Source: Chthoniobacterales bacterium
GTDB lineage: Bacteria > Verrucomicrobiota > Verrucomicrobiia > Chthoniobacterales > JACTMZ01
Length of the DNA: 12,255 nucleotides
Direction of reading: 5' to 3'
NCBI GenBank assembly: GCA_017853515.1
Contig: JAFMJK010000044.1
Location: forward strand, 1-12,255
Shown one piece after another: positions 1 through 7,786 of this stretch. Each line of letters begins with the position of its first letter. Position 1 is the first letter of the stretch. Both the position numbers and the translations under genes were made by a program. The notes beneath the pieces were generated by a model, which saw only the letters and a program-made list of their open reading frames with translations, searched no databases and was not told the origin of the DNA.

Positions 1-1
1 G

Positions 2-697
2 CGCCAACCGGTCGATTCCTCCCGCGGACCCACGCTGTGCCGTCTCCTCGAAGAACTCGACCAGATCGAAGGCGAGTTTTGGATCCGCCTGCTCTACACG
101 CATCCCGCGCATTGGAGCGATGAACTCGTCACCACGATCGCGCAAAGCAAGAAAGTCGCCCGCTACGTCGACATGCCGTTGCAGCACATCCACGAAGAGA
201 TGCTGCAGCTCATGCGCCGCGAAACCTCGAGGCAACACATCGAGGATTTGATTGCGCGCATGCGCGAGGGAATCCCGGGCCTCGCCATCCGCACCACTTT
301 CATCACCGGATTTCCCGGGGAAACCGACGAACACTTCGAATCCTTGCTGGAGTTCATCGAACGCACCCGCTTCGAACGTCTCGGCGTCTTCAAGTATTCG
401 CAGGAAGAGGGATCGCGTGCCGCCAAGATGGACAAACAAATTCCCGCGGCGGCGAAAAACAAACGCCACGCCCGCGCCATGAAGCTCCAGCAAAAAATCG
501 CCCGCGAGCTGGCCGTGGCGCAAAAAGGTAAAGTGCTTCGTGTCCTCGTCGAACAACCCCAAATCGCCCGCACCGAACACGATGCCCCCGACGTCGACTG
601 CCGCGTCTTGCTCGAGAAACCCCTCCCCGTCGGCCGGTTCGCCGACGTCACCATCACCGGCTCACAAGTCTACGATCTAAGCGCTCAGGCCGTGTAG
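2..697 (+). CDS. rimO: Ribosomal protein S12 methylthiotransferase RimO, 3' part (5' end outside window)
   Basis: RimO is a radical-SAM iron-sulfur enzyme that adds a methylthio group to a conserved aspartate of ribosomal protein S12. The window holds the last 231 residues, read in frame from base 2. Visible family signatures are WIRLLYTHP (about residues 27-35), YVDMPLQHIHEEML followed by MRR (54-73), and RTTFITGFPGETDEHFE. The GVFKYSQEEGS block and the closing TRAM-like RNA-binding segment (about 165-231) follow. The N-terminal UPF0004 domain and the CxxxCxxC cluster-binding motif lie outside the window. I prefer RimO over the tRNA enzyme MiaB because of the LLYTHP and GVFKYSQEEG blocks and the DAPDVDCRV segment in the TRAM region. 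The gene ends TAG at 695-697 and overlaps the convergent TPR gene by 13 bases, with no terminator between them. Confidence 0.93.
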   Translation, partial: RQPVDSSRGPTLCRLLEELDQIEGEFWIRLLYTHPAHWSDELVTTIAQSKKVARYVDMPLQHIHEEMLQLMRRETSRQHIEDLIARMREGIPGLAIRTTFITGFPGETDEHFESLLEFIERTRFERLGVFKYSQEEGSRAAKMDKQIPAAAKNKRHARAMKLQQKIARELAVAQKGKVLRVLVEQPQIARTEHDAPDVDCRVLLEKPLPVGRFADVTITGSQVYDLSAQAV

Positions 698-2196
698 GAC
701 GCTTCGACGCGTTCGGCGACGTCGAGGTAGCCGTAGTCGACTTCGTAGATTTGCTTCATGCAGTCGAGCGACTTGTCTTTGTCGCCCATGCGTTCGTAGA
801 CCAGGCCCAGATTGTAGATGATGTCTTTCTTCGTGCCGTCCATGCCCGGGATTTCCGAGGCGGCGTCGGTCAGGGTTTTTGCCGCGAGGTCGAGCATGCT
901 GCGTTCGGTGTAGCATTTGCCGAGGAGGTAGAGGGCGCGGGTGCGGCTGTTGGGATTGCTCCGCGCTTTCTGCAGTTCGGGAATGGCGTCTTTGTAGTGG
1001 CCGGCGAAGACGAGTTGTTCCCCCAGTTCGAAGCGGTATTGCAGGTCGGCCGGGTTGCGTTCCACGCGTTTGCGCGCTTCGCCCAGCATTTGTTCGGCCT
1101 TGCCGCGGCGGAGTTCGTCGATCTCGGCGCGGATGGTCGCGGCCGCCGGATCATCGGAAGCGAGCGAGGCGAGTTGCTTTTCGCGATCCGCGATGGACTT
1201 GGTGAGGCGTCGCATCTCGGTGTCGCTGATTTTGCGGAGCAGGCCGGGATCGGTGCCTTCGGCCAGCCCCGAGAGATAGCGGTAGTATTCCAGCGCGTTG
1301 TCGAAGTCTTCGCGGTTGTAATAAAGATCGGCCAGCTTGCGCGCGGACTCCTGGTCGGGCTTGCCTGCTTCGTGGGCGTCGTAGACTTTCTGCGCGAGTT
1401 CCTCGGCGGATTCCGCCGCTCCGACCACTTTCTCATTGCCGGACTTGGCGGCTTCCTGTCTCTGTTTGACCAGATCGGCGAAGCTGGATGTGCCGAGTTT
1501 TCCGCGCTGCATGGAACGGCGCGCCGCGGCTTCTTTTGCTTTTTCGCGGGCGTCGAGGTCCATGGGATTGGCCTTGAGGAGGTCCTCGAAAGTTTTGGAC
1601 GCCTCTTCGTATTCCTCGATCTCCATGAGGTAGCGGCCGACCTCGTGGCGCGCTTTGGCGTTTTTCGGATCGAGCGCGATGGTTTCGAGGGCAAAGCGGG
1701 CGATGGCTTCGTAGGTGCGTTTGCGTTCGTCCGCGTCGAAGAGGGCGATTTCCGCTTTTTCCAATTCCTCGCCGACGGCGCTGCCGACGGCGGGTTGAAG
1801 GGACGTCGCGATCCGGTCTCGCTCGGCTTTGGCAATCATCTCGGCGGCCTGATGCAGGTCTTTGTTCGGTTGCACGCCCATCGGATCGGTCTCGAGGGCT
1901 TTCTCCGCTTCGTTGATCGCGGTGGCGAAGTCCCCGGATTCCAGGGCGCGCTGCGCTTTGCTTTTGCCGAGGGAAATTCCGCTGCCGGAGATCCCGAGGA
2001 AGGATGACTTGCCGGAGCGGGCGCGCATCACTTCCGCCTCGCGCAGCAGCCTGCGGCCGGCAAAAAATTCCGGCTCCTTGGCGACCATCTCGCCCATCAG
2101 CGCCACGACCAGCCCGTAGTTGCGCATTTCCAGCGCGCTCATCGCCTTGAGGTAGGTGCTCTTTTTGTCGGGAGAAAGGTCCTTGTCGGTTTTCAC
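685..2196 (-). CDS. TPR-repeat protein of unknown specific role
   Basis: This 503-residue protein is built of helical tetratricopeptide-type repeats, which usually serve as protein-protein scaffolds. Repeat-like helix pairs are visible at about residues 14-50, 80-120, 160-215, 284-312, 368-410, 417-446 and 456-485. The best-formed is the last, IYNLGLVYERMGDKDKSLDC, followed by an IYEVDYGYLDVAERV end that I recall from TPR proteins of several phyla. A low-complexity glycine/serine linker lies near residues 61-80. I see no signal peptide, membrane segment or catalytic domain, so it is probably cytosolic. The open frame continues upstream to 2451 but would overlap pheA by about 200 bases; I chose GTG at 2194-2196, 52 bases past pheA. 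The ATG at 2142 is an alternative. No Shine-Dalgarno sequence is seen at the GTG. It probably ends the scpA-scpB-pheA transcription unit. Confidence 0.85.
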   Translation of the reverse strand: MKTDKDLSPDKKSTYLKAMSALEMRNYGLVVALMGEMVAKEPEFFAGRRLLREAEVMRARSGKSSFLGISGSGISLGKSKAQRALESGDFATAINEAEKALETDPMGVQPNKDLHQAAEMIAKAERDRIATSLQPAVGSAVGEELEKAEIALFDADERKRTYEAIARFALETIALDPKNAKARHEVGRYLMEIEEYEEASKTFEDLLKANPMDLDAREKAKEAAARRSMQRGKLGTSSFADLVKQRQEAAKSGNEKVVGAAESAEELAQKVYDAHEAGKPDQESARKLADLYYNREDFDNALEYYRYLSGLAEGTDPGLLRKISDTEMRRLTKSIADREKQLASLASDDPAAATIRAEIDELRRGKAEQMLGEARKRVERNPADLQYRFELGEQLVFAGHYKDAIPELQKARSNPNSRTRALYLLGKCYTERSMLDLAAKTLTDAASEIPGMDGTKKDIIYNLGLVYERMGDKDKSLDCMKQIYEVDYGYLDVAERVEASYTA

Positions 2197-2229
2197 GGGA
2201 GGGGCGGAGAGATTAGCAGTGCGGCCTAG

Positions 2230-2246
2230 CCGGCGCAATGCGCCGG
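2230..2246. other. GC-rich hairpin just after pheA
   Basis: A perfect 7-base inverted repeat (CCGGCGC / GCGCCGG) with a 3-base loop lies two bases past the pheA stop codon, in the 52-base gap before the TPR gene. There is no U tract on either strand, so it is not a standard intrinsic terminator. It could stabilise or process the mRNA between the two genes. That role is inference; only the symmetry is seen. Confidence 0.4.
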
Positions 2247-2248
2247 AG

Positions 2249-3316
2249 TCAGGCGCTCTTACTGTCGGGGTAGCTGCCGAGAATGCGCGTGAACGCGCAG
2301 ACGGACTGCAGATCGCCCAGCGCCGCCGCGATGGCCGGGTCGGCCGCGTGTCCGGCGAAGTCGGCGAAGAAGTAATATTCCCAAGGACGCCGTTTGGACG
2401 GGCGGCTCTCGATGCGGGTGAGGCTGATCCCGGCTTTCTCGAAAGGCTCAAGCGCTTTGGCCAGCGCGCCGGGTTGGTCTTTCACCGCGAACATGACGGA
2501 TGTTTTGTCCGCACCCGAAGGTTGCGTGTCCTGCGTGCCGACAACAAAAAAACGGGTGAGATTGCCGGGCGAATCCTGAATCGACGCGGCGAGAACCGGC
2601 AGACCGAAAAATTCCCCGGCCATGGAACTGGCAATGGCGGCAGAGGTTTCCTCGCCCGCGGCCAATTCGGCGGCCCGCGCCGTGCTCGCCACTTCAACGC
2701 ATTCCGCGGCGGGCAGATGTTCGGACAGCCAGCGGCGGCATTGTCCGAAGGGCTGCGGATGGGAATAAATTTTCTTCACGGCGGAGAGCGGTCCCCGGCC
2801 GAGCAAGTTGAGTTCGACCGGCAGAAAAAGCTGCGCGCAGATTTTCGCGGTGGTGTCCATGAAGCGGTCGAGCGTCGCGTTGACCGCGCCTTCGAGGGAA
2901 TTCTCGATCGGCACGACACCGTAGTGCGCGCGCCCGCGCTCCACGGCCTCGAAGACATCGCCGATCGTGCGCTCGGGTTCGAAATTGACCGCGCTGCCGA
3001 AATGCGCGGCGGCCGCCTGATGACTGAAGGTCGCCTGCGGCCCGAGATAAGCCACGTTGATATCCTGCTCGAGCGCGCGCATGGACGACAAAATCTCGCG
3101 GTAGATCGCGCGCACGGAACTTTCGGGCAGGCGTCCCTTGTTCATTGCGACGAGGCGGCGGAGCAGGGCTTCTTCGCGCTCGGGCGCGTAGTACGGTTCG
3201 CCGGATTTGCGTTTCAGCTCGCCGACTTGATGCACAAGTTCGGCGCGTTCGGAGAGCAGCGAGACCACACGGTCGTCGATCGCGTCGATCTTGGCGCGTA
3301 TCTCGGCAAGGGTCAT
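2249..3316 (-). CDS. pheA: Bifunctional chorismate mutase / prephenate dehydratase (P-protein)
   Basis: PheA converts chorismate to prephenate and then to phenylpyruvate, the committed steps of phenylalanine synthesis in the cytosol. The 355 residues show three domains in the usual order. An AroQ-type chorismate mutase spans about 1-83; Arg7, Arg24, Lys35, Arg47 and Glu48 match the substrate-binding pattern of the E. coli domain by eye. The prephenate dehydratase domain spans about 87-262, from VAYLGPQATFSHQAA through VVPIENSLEGAV to the catalytic NLTRF motif (252-256). An ACT regulatory domain (about 271-350) contains GAL at 283-285 and RIESRP at 301-306, the motifs tied to phenylalanine feedback inhibition. 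The ATG overlaps the scpB stop (ATGA), and GGAG sits 8 bases upstream, the clearest Shine-Dalgarno in the window. Translational coupling to scpB is likely. Confidence 0.96.
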   Translation of the reverse strand: MTLAEIRAKIDAIDDRVVSLLSERAELVHQVGELKRKSGEPYYAPEREEALLRRLVAMNKGRLPESSVRAIYREILSSMRALEQDINVAYLGPQATFSHQAAAAHFGSAVNFEPERTIGDVFEAVERGRAHYGVVPIENSLEGAVNATLDRFMDTTAKICAQLFLPVELNLLGRGPLSAVKKIYSHPQPFGQCRRWLSEHLPAAECVEVASTARAAELAAGEETSAAIASSMAGEFFGLPVLAASIQDSPGNLTRFFVVGTQDTQPSGADKTSVMFAVKDQPGALAKALEPFEKAGISLTRIESRPSKRRPWEYYFFADFAGHAADPAIAAALGDLQSVCAFTRILGSYPDSKSA

Positions 3317-4002
3317 GACGCAGTCTCCGCTTCGGCCGCCGCAGGTGCGGGCGATTCATCGGCGCCGTTGCTTCCACCGGGCGGCTGATCCAGCGGGAGT
3401 GTCGGCTGGGTCTCGTCGGCCACGGCGGTCGGAAGTTCGACGCGGCGCAATTCCTCGCAGTTGGGCAACTCGTCGAGGGAGCGCAGGGCGAAGTGCTCGA
3501 GGAAAAATTCCGTCGTGCCGTAAAGCAGCGGGCGGCCGGGAACGTCGGAGCGCCCGGTGATGCGGACCACGCCACGCTCGAGCAGGGTCTGCATGACGCC
3601 GTCGACATTGACGCCGCGCACGGCCTCGATATCGGCGCGGGTGAGCGGCTGGCGGTAGGCGATGATGGCGAGAGTTTCCAGCGCGGACGGACTGAGCCGC
3701 GCGGGACGGTTCTCCGGAAAGAGCTGGCGAACCCACGGCGAAGCCTCGGGTGTGGTGACGACTTTCCATCCGGCCGCGCTTTCCAAGAGACAGAATCCGC
3801 GCTCCTGTGCCGCGTATTCCTCGTGCAGCTCTTGCATGACTTTGGCGATCTCGTCCTGTTTGGTCTTGGCCAAGGCGCGCACTTCTTCGTCCTCCGGCGC
3901 GTTCTCGGGTGCGGCCTTGAGATATTTGACGCACTCGGCGGCGGAGAGCGGGCGCTCGGACGAAAAGAGGAGTGCTTCGATGACGCGTTTCAGAGGATCC
4001 AT
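3313..4002 (-). CDS. scpB: Segregation and condensation protein B
   Basis: ScpB is the winged-helix partner that dimerises and binds the kleisin ScpA in the SMC-ScpAB complex, which organises and segregates the chromosome. The 229 residues contain two predicted winged-helix domains. The first begins with VIEALLFSSERPLSAAE near the N-terminus. The second carries the family signature LSPSALETLAIIAYRQPLTR (103-122) followed by IEAVRGVNVDGVMQTLLERG and GRSDVPGRPLLYGTTEFFL. After about residue 185 the tail is rich in Pro, Ala and Glu and looks disordered, making the protein slightly longer than many ScpB proteins. ATG at 4000-4002 has no visible Shine-Dalgarno. The gene lies 57 bases after scpA and overlaps pheA by 4 bases. 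Confidence 0.96.
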   Translation of the reverse strand: MDPLKRVIEALLFSSERPLSAAECVKYLKAAPENAPEDEEVRALAKTKQDEIAKVMQELHEEYAAQERGFCLLESAAGWKVVTTPEASPWVRQLFPENRPARLSPSALETLAIIAYRQPLTRADIEAVRGVNVDGVMQTLLERGVVRITGRSDVPGRPLLYGTTEFFLEHFALRSLDELPNCEELRRVELPTAVADETQPTLPLDQPPGGSNGADESPAPAAAEAETAS

Positions 4003-4032
4003 GGGAAAGGTGGGGCAGGATTTGTCATTTGC

Positions 4033-4050
4033 CGCGGTCCATCAACCGCG
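4033..4050. other. Small hairpin between scpA and scpB
   Basis: CGCGGT and ACCGCG form a perfect 6-base stem with a 6-base loop in the 57-base gap between scpA and scpB. No T run follows on either strand, so I do not call it a terminator. It may only tune read-through or mRNA decay, or be chance in GC-rich DNA. Confidence 0.25.
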
Positions 4051-4059
4051 AAATTGGCC

Positions 4060-4812
4060 TCAGGCTGCGTGGAGGGCCGGTCCCCTGCGACGGAGCAGGA
4101 TTTCCCCGAAGGCGCCGGGTTGTTCGACCACGACATGGCGGAGGCGGACGAGTTCGAGCAGGGCGAGGAAGGTGGCGACCACTTCGCCTCGGGTGGTCTG
4201 GCCCGCGAAAAGCTCCTCGAATTTGAGCGGTTCGTTTTCGGGCAGGACGTTGAGGACAAATTCGATTTTTTCAGAGACGGTGAAACGGTCGGACTCGATC
4301 TCGCGCTCGGCGCCTTTGCGTTTCTCGATGCGGTCGAGCACGCGCTGGAACGCGGCGATGAGGTCGAGCGCGCCGACTTCGCCGGCCAGCAGTGTGGCCG
4401 GACCGTCCGAAGGCGGCGCGACAGGCGTGCGCCCGAAAAGTTTGACCGCGAGTTCGTCGCGATCGCGAAGGTCGCCCGCCGCTTCTTTGAACTTTTTGTA
4501 TTCGATGAGCTGGCGGATGAGTTCCCAGCGGGGATCCTCGTCTTCACCCTCTTCCTCGACGGGGCCCTGCAGGTCGACGGGCAGCAGCGTGCGGCTCTTG
4601 ATGTAGAGAAGGTTAGCGGCCATGACGATGAACTCGCCGCCGATCTCGACATCGATCGATTCCATCTGCTCGAGGTATTCGAGATACTGCCTGGTGATGC
4701 GCTCGATCGAAATGTCATAAATGTCCACCTCGTCCTTGCGCACGAGGTAAAGCAGGAGATCGAGCGGCCCCTCGAAAACGTCGAGTTTGACCTTGTAAGC
4801 CGCGTCGGCCAC
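4060..4812 (-). CDS. scpA: Segregation and condensation protein A (kleisin)
   Basis: ScpA is the bacterial kleisin that bridges SMC heads and recruits ScpB in chromosome condensation and segregation. The 250 residues begin with the family's hallmark VKLDVFEGPLDLLLYLVRK, followed by VDIYDISIERITRQYLEYL and GGEFIVMAANLLYIKSRTLL; this is the N-terminal SMC-binding helical domain. A charged acidic linker (EEEGEDED) lies near the middle. The C-terminal part (about 190-250) with FEELFAGQTTRGEVVATFLA and LLELVRLRHV is the winged-helix that contacts the second SMC head. The open frame runs upstream to 5739, but that stretch is out of frame with two real genes. The start is GTG at 4812, or possibly a TTG at 4824 that overlaps the hpf stop as TTGA. 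Neither has a good Shine-Dalgarno. Confidence 0.95.
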   Translation of the reverse strand: MADAAYKVKLDVFEGPLDLLLYLVRKDEVDIYDISIERITRQYLEYLEQMESIDVEIGGEFIVMAANLLYIKSRTLLPVDLQGPVEEEGEDEDPRWELIRQLIEYKKFKEAAGDLRDRDELAVKLFGRTPVAPPSDGPATLLAGEVGALDLIAAFQRVLDRIEKRKGAEREIESDRFTVSEKIEFVLNVLPENEPLKFEELFAGQTTRGEVVATFLALLELVRLRHVVVEQPGAFGEILLRRRGPALHAA

Positions 4813-4820
4813 GGCGTGGA

Positions 4821-5168
4821 TCAAAGACCGCGCTTGCGGCGCTCGGTCGCTTTTTGCGCCTTGTGTTTCTTCCCGGTGACGAGGCGCGTTTTGCGTTTGC
4901 GCAACTGGCGGGCGAGTTTGTCCATCACCAGGTCGATCGCGGCGTAAAGGTCGGTCTCGCGGTCCTCCGCATGGATATCCGGACCCGGCACGGCGAGGTG
5001 GATCTTGACCACATAGTTGCTCTTCTTTTTCGACTCGTCGTGCATGAGGACGACGTGGGCGGCAATGATGCGGTCGCTCTGGTTGTCGAGGTGGGCCAGC
5101 TTGTTCACCACATACGAATTGATGGCCCCGGTGAGCGCAAGGTGCCGCGGACTGAGATGGATATGCAT
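4821..5168 (-). CDS. hpf: Ribosome hibernation promoting factor, short HPF/RaiA type
   Basis: Proteins of this family bind the decoding region of the 30S subunit and inactivate or dimerise ribosomes in stationary phase or stress. The 115 residues match a short, single-domain form: MHIHLSPRHLALTGAINSYV at the start, VKIHLAVPGPDIHAE in the central strand, and DLYAAIDLVMDKLARQLRK as the second helix. A strongly basic C-terminal tail (about 90-115, many Lys and Arg) follows, which fits rRNA binding. The long-form dimerisation domain is absent. ATG at 5166-5168 has no clear Shine-Dalgarno. It lies only 8 bases before scpA, so it is probably cotranscribed with the condensin genes; I see no functional reason for that pairing beyond shared growth control. 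Confidence 0.9.
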   Translation of the reverse strand: MHIHLSPRHLALTGAINSYVVNKLAHLDNQSDRIIAAHVVLMHDESKKKSNYVVKIHLAVPGPDIHAEDRETDLYAAIDLVMDKLARQLRKRKTRLVTGKKHKAQKATERRKRGL

Positions 5169-5219
5169 ACGGGGGAATTAAACCACCCGGCACGGCCCGC
5201 GGCCAACCCAAATAGGGGA

Positions 5220-5714
5220 TCAGGAGCGGGGAGTTTCCCCCAGAAGAAGGCGCGAGGCGGTGTCGAATTTCTCGCGGTTCTTTTTGCCTTTGATGGACTG
5301 CAGGGCGTTGTCGCGGATGGTCCGCGCCGAATCGGCGTCTTTGTAGACGCGCAGCCATATTTCCATCATGCGCAAATGCGGGGCGATTTCCTCCGGATGC
5401 TCCGCGGCCAATTCGGCGAAAGCCTCCAGCGCGCCGGCGTAGTCCTCCTTGGCCAACCGTCCCTCGGGAATGCTGTACATGGGCGGGGGCTTGCCGAAGC
5501 GCTCGCCGGGCATGAACAGCGTGCCAAGCCAATCGCCGACGAAGCCGGCCAGCGGTTTGGCCAGAAGGATGGCCGCGACGATGAGCACGGCATGCGCGGC
5601 GAGAATCGGCAACATTCCCCCGGGCACCCCCTCCTCTCGACCGCGCGCCCCGAGCCACCACCAGGCGGCCGCGCAAATCCCGATGCCGAGGAGACGGAAA
5701 GCGATACCCGCCAT
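5220..5714 (-). CDS. Membrane-anchored protein with TPR-like tail, unknown function
   Basis: I do not recognise a named family. The 164 residues show two hydrophobic helices, about 4-22 (with AAAWWWLG at its end) and 35-55 (PILAAHAVLIVAAILLA), joined by a short charged loop. From about residue 88 a soluble part begins with LAKEDYAGALEAFAELAAEH, a TPR-like helix pair, continuing as a second pair to about 140. A basic, probably disordered end follows. It looks like a small membrane-tethered scaffold. ATG at 5712-5714 was chosen because it starts just before the first membrane helix; the frame stays open to a TTG at 5748-5750. It lies 42 bases after phoR and 51 bases before hpf in the same direction, so cotranscription with phoBR is possible but not shown. 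Confidence 0.75.
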   Translation of the reverse strand: MAGIAFRLLGIGICAAAWWWLGARGREEGVPGGMLPILAAHAVLIVAAILLAKPLAGFVGDWLGTLFMPGERFGKPPPMYSIPEGRLAKEDYAGALEAFAELAAEHPEEIAPHLRMMEIWLRVYKDADSARTIRDNALQSIKGKKNREKFDTASRLLLGETPRS

Positions 5715-5756
5715 GCGCGCAGTCTGATCCGCGGAGCACGGCGGAGTCAAAAAAAC

Positions 5757-7043
5757 TCAGGCCGCGGAGGAAAGGCGGGGCGATTGCGCGGCGGGCAGCA
5801 CGACTTGGAACGTCGAGCCGGTTCCGGGGAGGCTTTGCAGCGAAACCTCGCCGCCGTGGAGTTCGACGACGTTTTTCACGATGGACAGACCGAGGCCGGT
5901 GCCCCCTGTATGACGCGCGCGGTCTTTGTGCACCCGGTAGAAGCGCTCGAAGATGTGTTCCTGGTCCTCGTAGGGAATACCGGGGCCGTTGTCGCTGACC
6001 CGCAGGTGGACCTTGGGCCCGAGGCGCTCGGCGTAGAACTCCACGGTCAGTCCGGGCCGGTTCCCGTATTTGAGCGCATTGTCGAGAAGATTGACGAAGA
6101 CTTGTTCAAGTTTGACCGCGTCGGCCTCGATGGCCAGATCCTCGTCGGCCGTGGTGATGCGGATCTCGGCGCCCTGCGCCCGGATGGGTTCGTCGAGTTG
6201 CGCGACAACGCGGCGGATCAGCTCGCGCAACTCCACCGGCTGAAGATCGAGCGGGACGGAACGGGATTCGGCTTGGGAGATGACGAGCAGGTCGTCGGTG
6301 AGATGTTTCAGTCTCTCGCTGTGGCGGAACATGACACCGAGCGCGTTCTCGGCCATGACGCGGTCTTCCAAACCTCCCTCGAGCAGTGTCTCGAGGTAGC
6401 CATTGATGATGGTGAGCGGCGTGCGCAGTTCGTGCGAGACATTGGCGACAAACTCGCGGCGGACGCGCTCGAGGCTTTTGATTTTCGTGATGTTGTGCAC
6501 GACAACGACGGCGCCCGTCTCGCCGCCTTCGAGAAGCAAGGGGGATACGCTGAATTCGAAGATGCGGAGATCGCGTCCCTGCTCGATCGCGATCTCACCG
6601 CGTCGCGGCCGTCCCTCGCGCAGCGCCTCTTCCACCAGCTTCTGGATATCGAGGTTGCGGAAGGTTTCCATGACGGATTTCCCGGACGGCGAACCGGCAA
6701 GGCCGAAGATTTTTTCCAACCCCGTGTTGCCGAGGCGGATCTTCAGCTTGGGGTCCACGATGAACACGCCCTCGGAGATGCTGCCGAGGATGGCATTGAG
6801 ACCGAAACGCTCGCTGGCCGCGGCGCGTTCGAGATCGCGCACGCGCGAGGCGATGGTTTTGAGGTCGTGTTCGGCGGCACGCAGGCCGCGGGGAAGATCG
6901 GGCATGAGGGGCATGTCGAGATTGTCGCGCGCCACGCGGCGCAGGCCGTTGCGCAGACGGAGGATGCCGGCGATGTAGCGGCGGAGCGCGACGAGCAGGA
7001 TGGCCGCCGTGACCGCGATGGCTGTGATCCAGTAGTAGTTCAC
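5757..7043 (-). CDS. phoR: PhoR-type sensor histidine kinase
   Basis: This inner-membrane kinase autophosphorylates on histidine and passes the phosphate to the PhoB-type regulator encoded just upstream. The 428 residues show one N-terminal membrane helix (about 5-25) with almost nothing before it, so there is no extracytoplasmic sensor domain. A short linker follows, then a PAS domain (about 82-185, with SISEGVFIVDP). The HisKA helix contains FVANVSHELRTPL with phosphoacceptor His204. The ATPase domain has an N box (NLLDNALKYG, 318-327), G1 (DNGPGI, 351-356), F box (FERFYR) and G2 (GGTGLGL, 380-386), all intact. The start is GTG at 7043, overlapping the regulator's stop as GTGA; the frame's extension to 7334 runs inside phoB. 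PhoR is the best match by layout, but the signal cannot be read from the sequence. No phoU or pst genes are in the window. Confidence 0.9.
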   Translation of the reverse strand: MNYYWITAIAVTAAILLVALRRYIAGILRLRNGLRRVARDNLDMPLMPDLPRGLRAAEHDLKTIASRVRDLERAAASERFGLNAILGSISEGVFIVDPKLKIRLGNTGLEKIFGLAGSPSGKSVMETFRNLDIQKLVEEALREGRPRRGEIAIEQGRDLRIFEFSVSPLLLEGGETGAVVVVHNITKIKSLERVRREFVANVSHELRTPLTIINGYLETLLEGGLEDRVMAENALGVMFRHSERLKHLTDDLLVISQAESRSVPLDLQPVELRELIRRVVAQLDEPIRAQGAEIRITTADEDLAIEADAVKLEQVFVNLLDNALKYGNRPGLTVEFYAERLGPKVHLRVSDNGPGIPYEDQEHIFERFYRVHKDRARHTGGTGLGLSIVKNVVELHGGEVSLQSLPGTGSTFQVVLPAAQSPRLSSAA

Positions 7044-7747
7044 GACTCTTGCGACAACCGGAACACGTAACCCTCGCCGCGCACCGTCTCGATGCTCCCG
7101 GCATGGGCGCCGAGCTTGCTGCGGAGCCGGCGCATGTGGGTGTCGACCGTCCGGCTGTCGACCACGCTGCGGTAACCCCACACGTCGCGCAAAAGCATTT
7201 CCCGCGGGAGCGTCTCGCCGCGTTTTTCCATCATCATGGCGAGCAGCTTGAATTCGATGGCGGTGAGTTCGAGTTTCGCGCCGTCGAGCCGGATCTCGAA
7301 AATACCGCGGTCGAGTTCGAAAGGACCGACGCACAGTTTGTCGCCGGAGCCGGCCGAGCGCACGCGGCGGAGAAGACCCTCGATGCGCAGGATGAGTTCG
7401 CGCGGGCTGAACGGCTTGGTCATGTAATCGTCGGCGCCAAGTTCGAGTCCCGCGATGCGGTCTTCGGTTTGCGCCTTGGCCGTGAGCATGATCACCGGGA
7501 TCGCGGCCGTGGCGCCGTCATTCTTGAGTTCGCGGCAGACATCTTCCCCGCGCATTTCAGGCAGCATGAGGTCAAGGACGACGAGGTCGGGCGGGGTGCT
7601 GCGGGCGGCTTTGAGTCCGGCCAGGCCGTCCCGGGCCACGGTCACGGAAAAGCCCGCTTTGTTCAGATTGTAGCGGACCAGGTCGAGGACGTCCGGATCG
7701 TCTTCGATCAGAAGGATATGGTCGGATTGGCCGGCTTCGGGTGCCAC
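7040..7747 (-). CDS. phoB: PhoB-type OmpR-family response regulator
   Basis: This DNA-binding regulator is activated by phosphorylation from the adjacent kinase. The 235 residues contain an intact receiver domain (about 9-125): acidic pocket Glu15/Asp16/Asp17, phosphoacceptor Asp59 in VVLDLMLPEM, Thr89 in IMLTA, and Lys111 in MTKPFSPREL. A winged-helix output domain (about 135-232) carries LTAIEFKLLAMM, DVWGY, and SRTVDTHMRRLRSKLG, the recognition helix, ending with ETVRGEGYVF. The length fits PhoB. The frame stays open to 7951, but that extra 68-residue stretch has no family similarity and covers the hairpin leader, so GTG at 7747 is chosen. It is the first gene of the leftward block. The hairpin and Pho-box-like repeat upstream suggest leader-based and autogenous control. 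OmpR-family regulators are hard to separate by eye, so the PhoB name rests on order, length and the PAS-bearing kinase. Confidence 0.9.
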   Translation of the reverse strand: MAPEAGQSDHILLIEDDPDVLDLVRYNLNKAGFSVTVARDGLAGLKAARSTPPDLVVLDLMLPEMRGEDVCRELKNDGATAAIPVIMLTAKAQTEDRIAGLELGADDYMTKPFSPRELILRIEGLLRRVRSAGSGDKLCVGPFELDRGIFEIRLDGAKLELTAIEFKLLAMMMEKRGETLPREMLLRDVWGYRSVVDSRTVDTHMRRLRSKLGAHAGSIETVRGEGYVFRLSQES

Positions 7748-7786
7748 GCGGCAGGACGCTAGAGAGGAAAACCTCGTCCACAAGGG

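Noticed and set aside
751..2007. Long plus-strand frame antisense to the TPR gene (418 codons)
   Set aside because: It mirrors the real gene in GC-rich DNA, is rich in Phe/Gly/Ala/Val typical of antisense shadow frames, and shows no known domain.
4813..5739. Upstream extension of the scpA frame to 559 residues
   Set aside because: The extra part runs through hpf and the membrane gene in a different frame and has no similarity to any family, while ScpA homology begins right at the GTG/TTG near 4812-4824.
4854..7070. Plus-strand frame of 738 codons antisense to hpf, the membrane gene and phoR
   Set aside because: It crosses three well-supported minus-strand genes and two gene gaps, and has no recognisable motif; a shadow frame.
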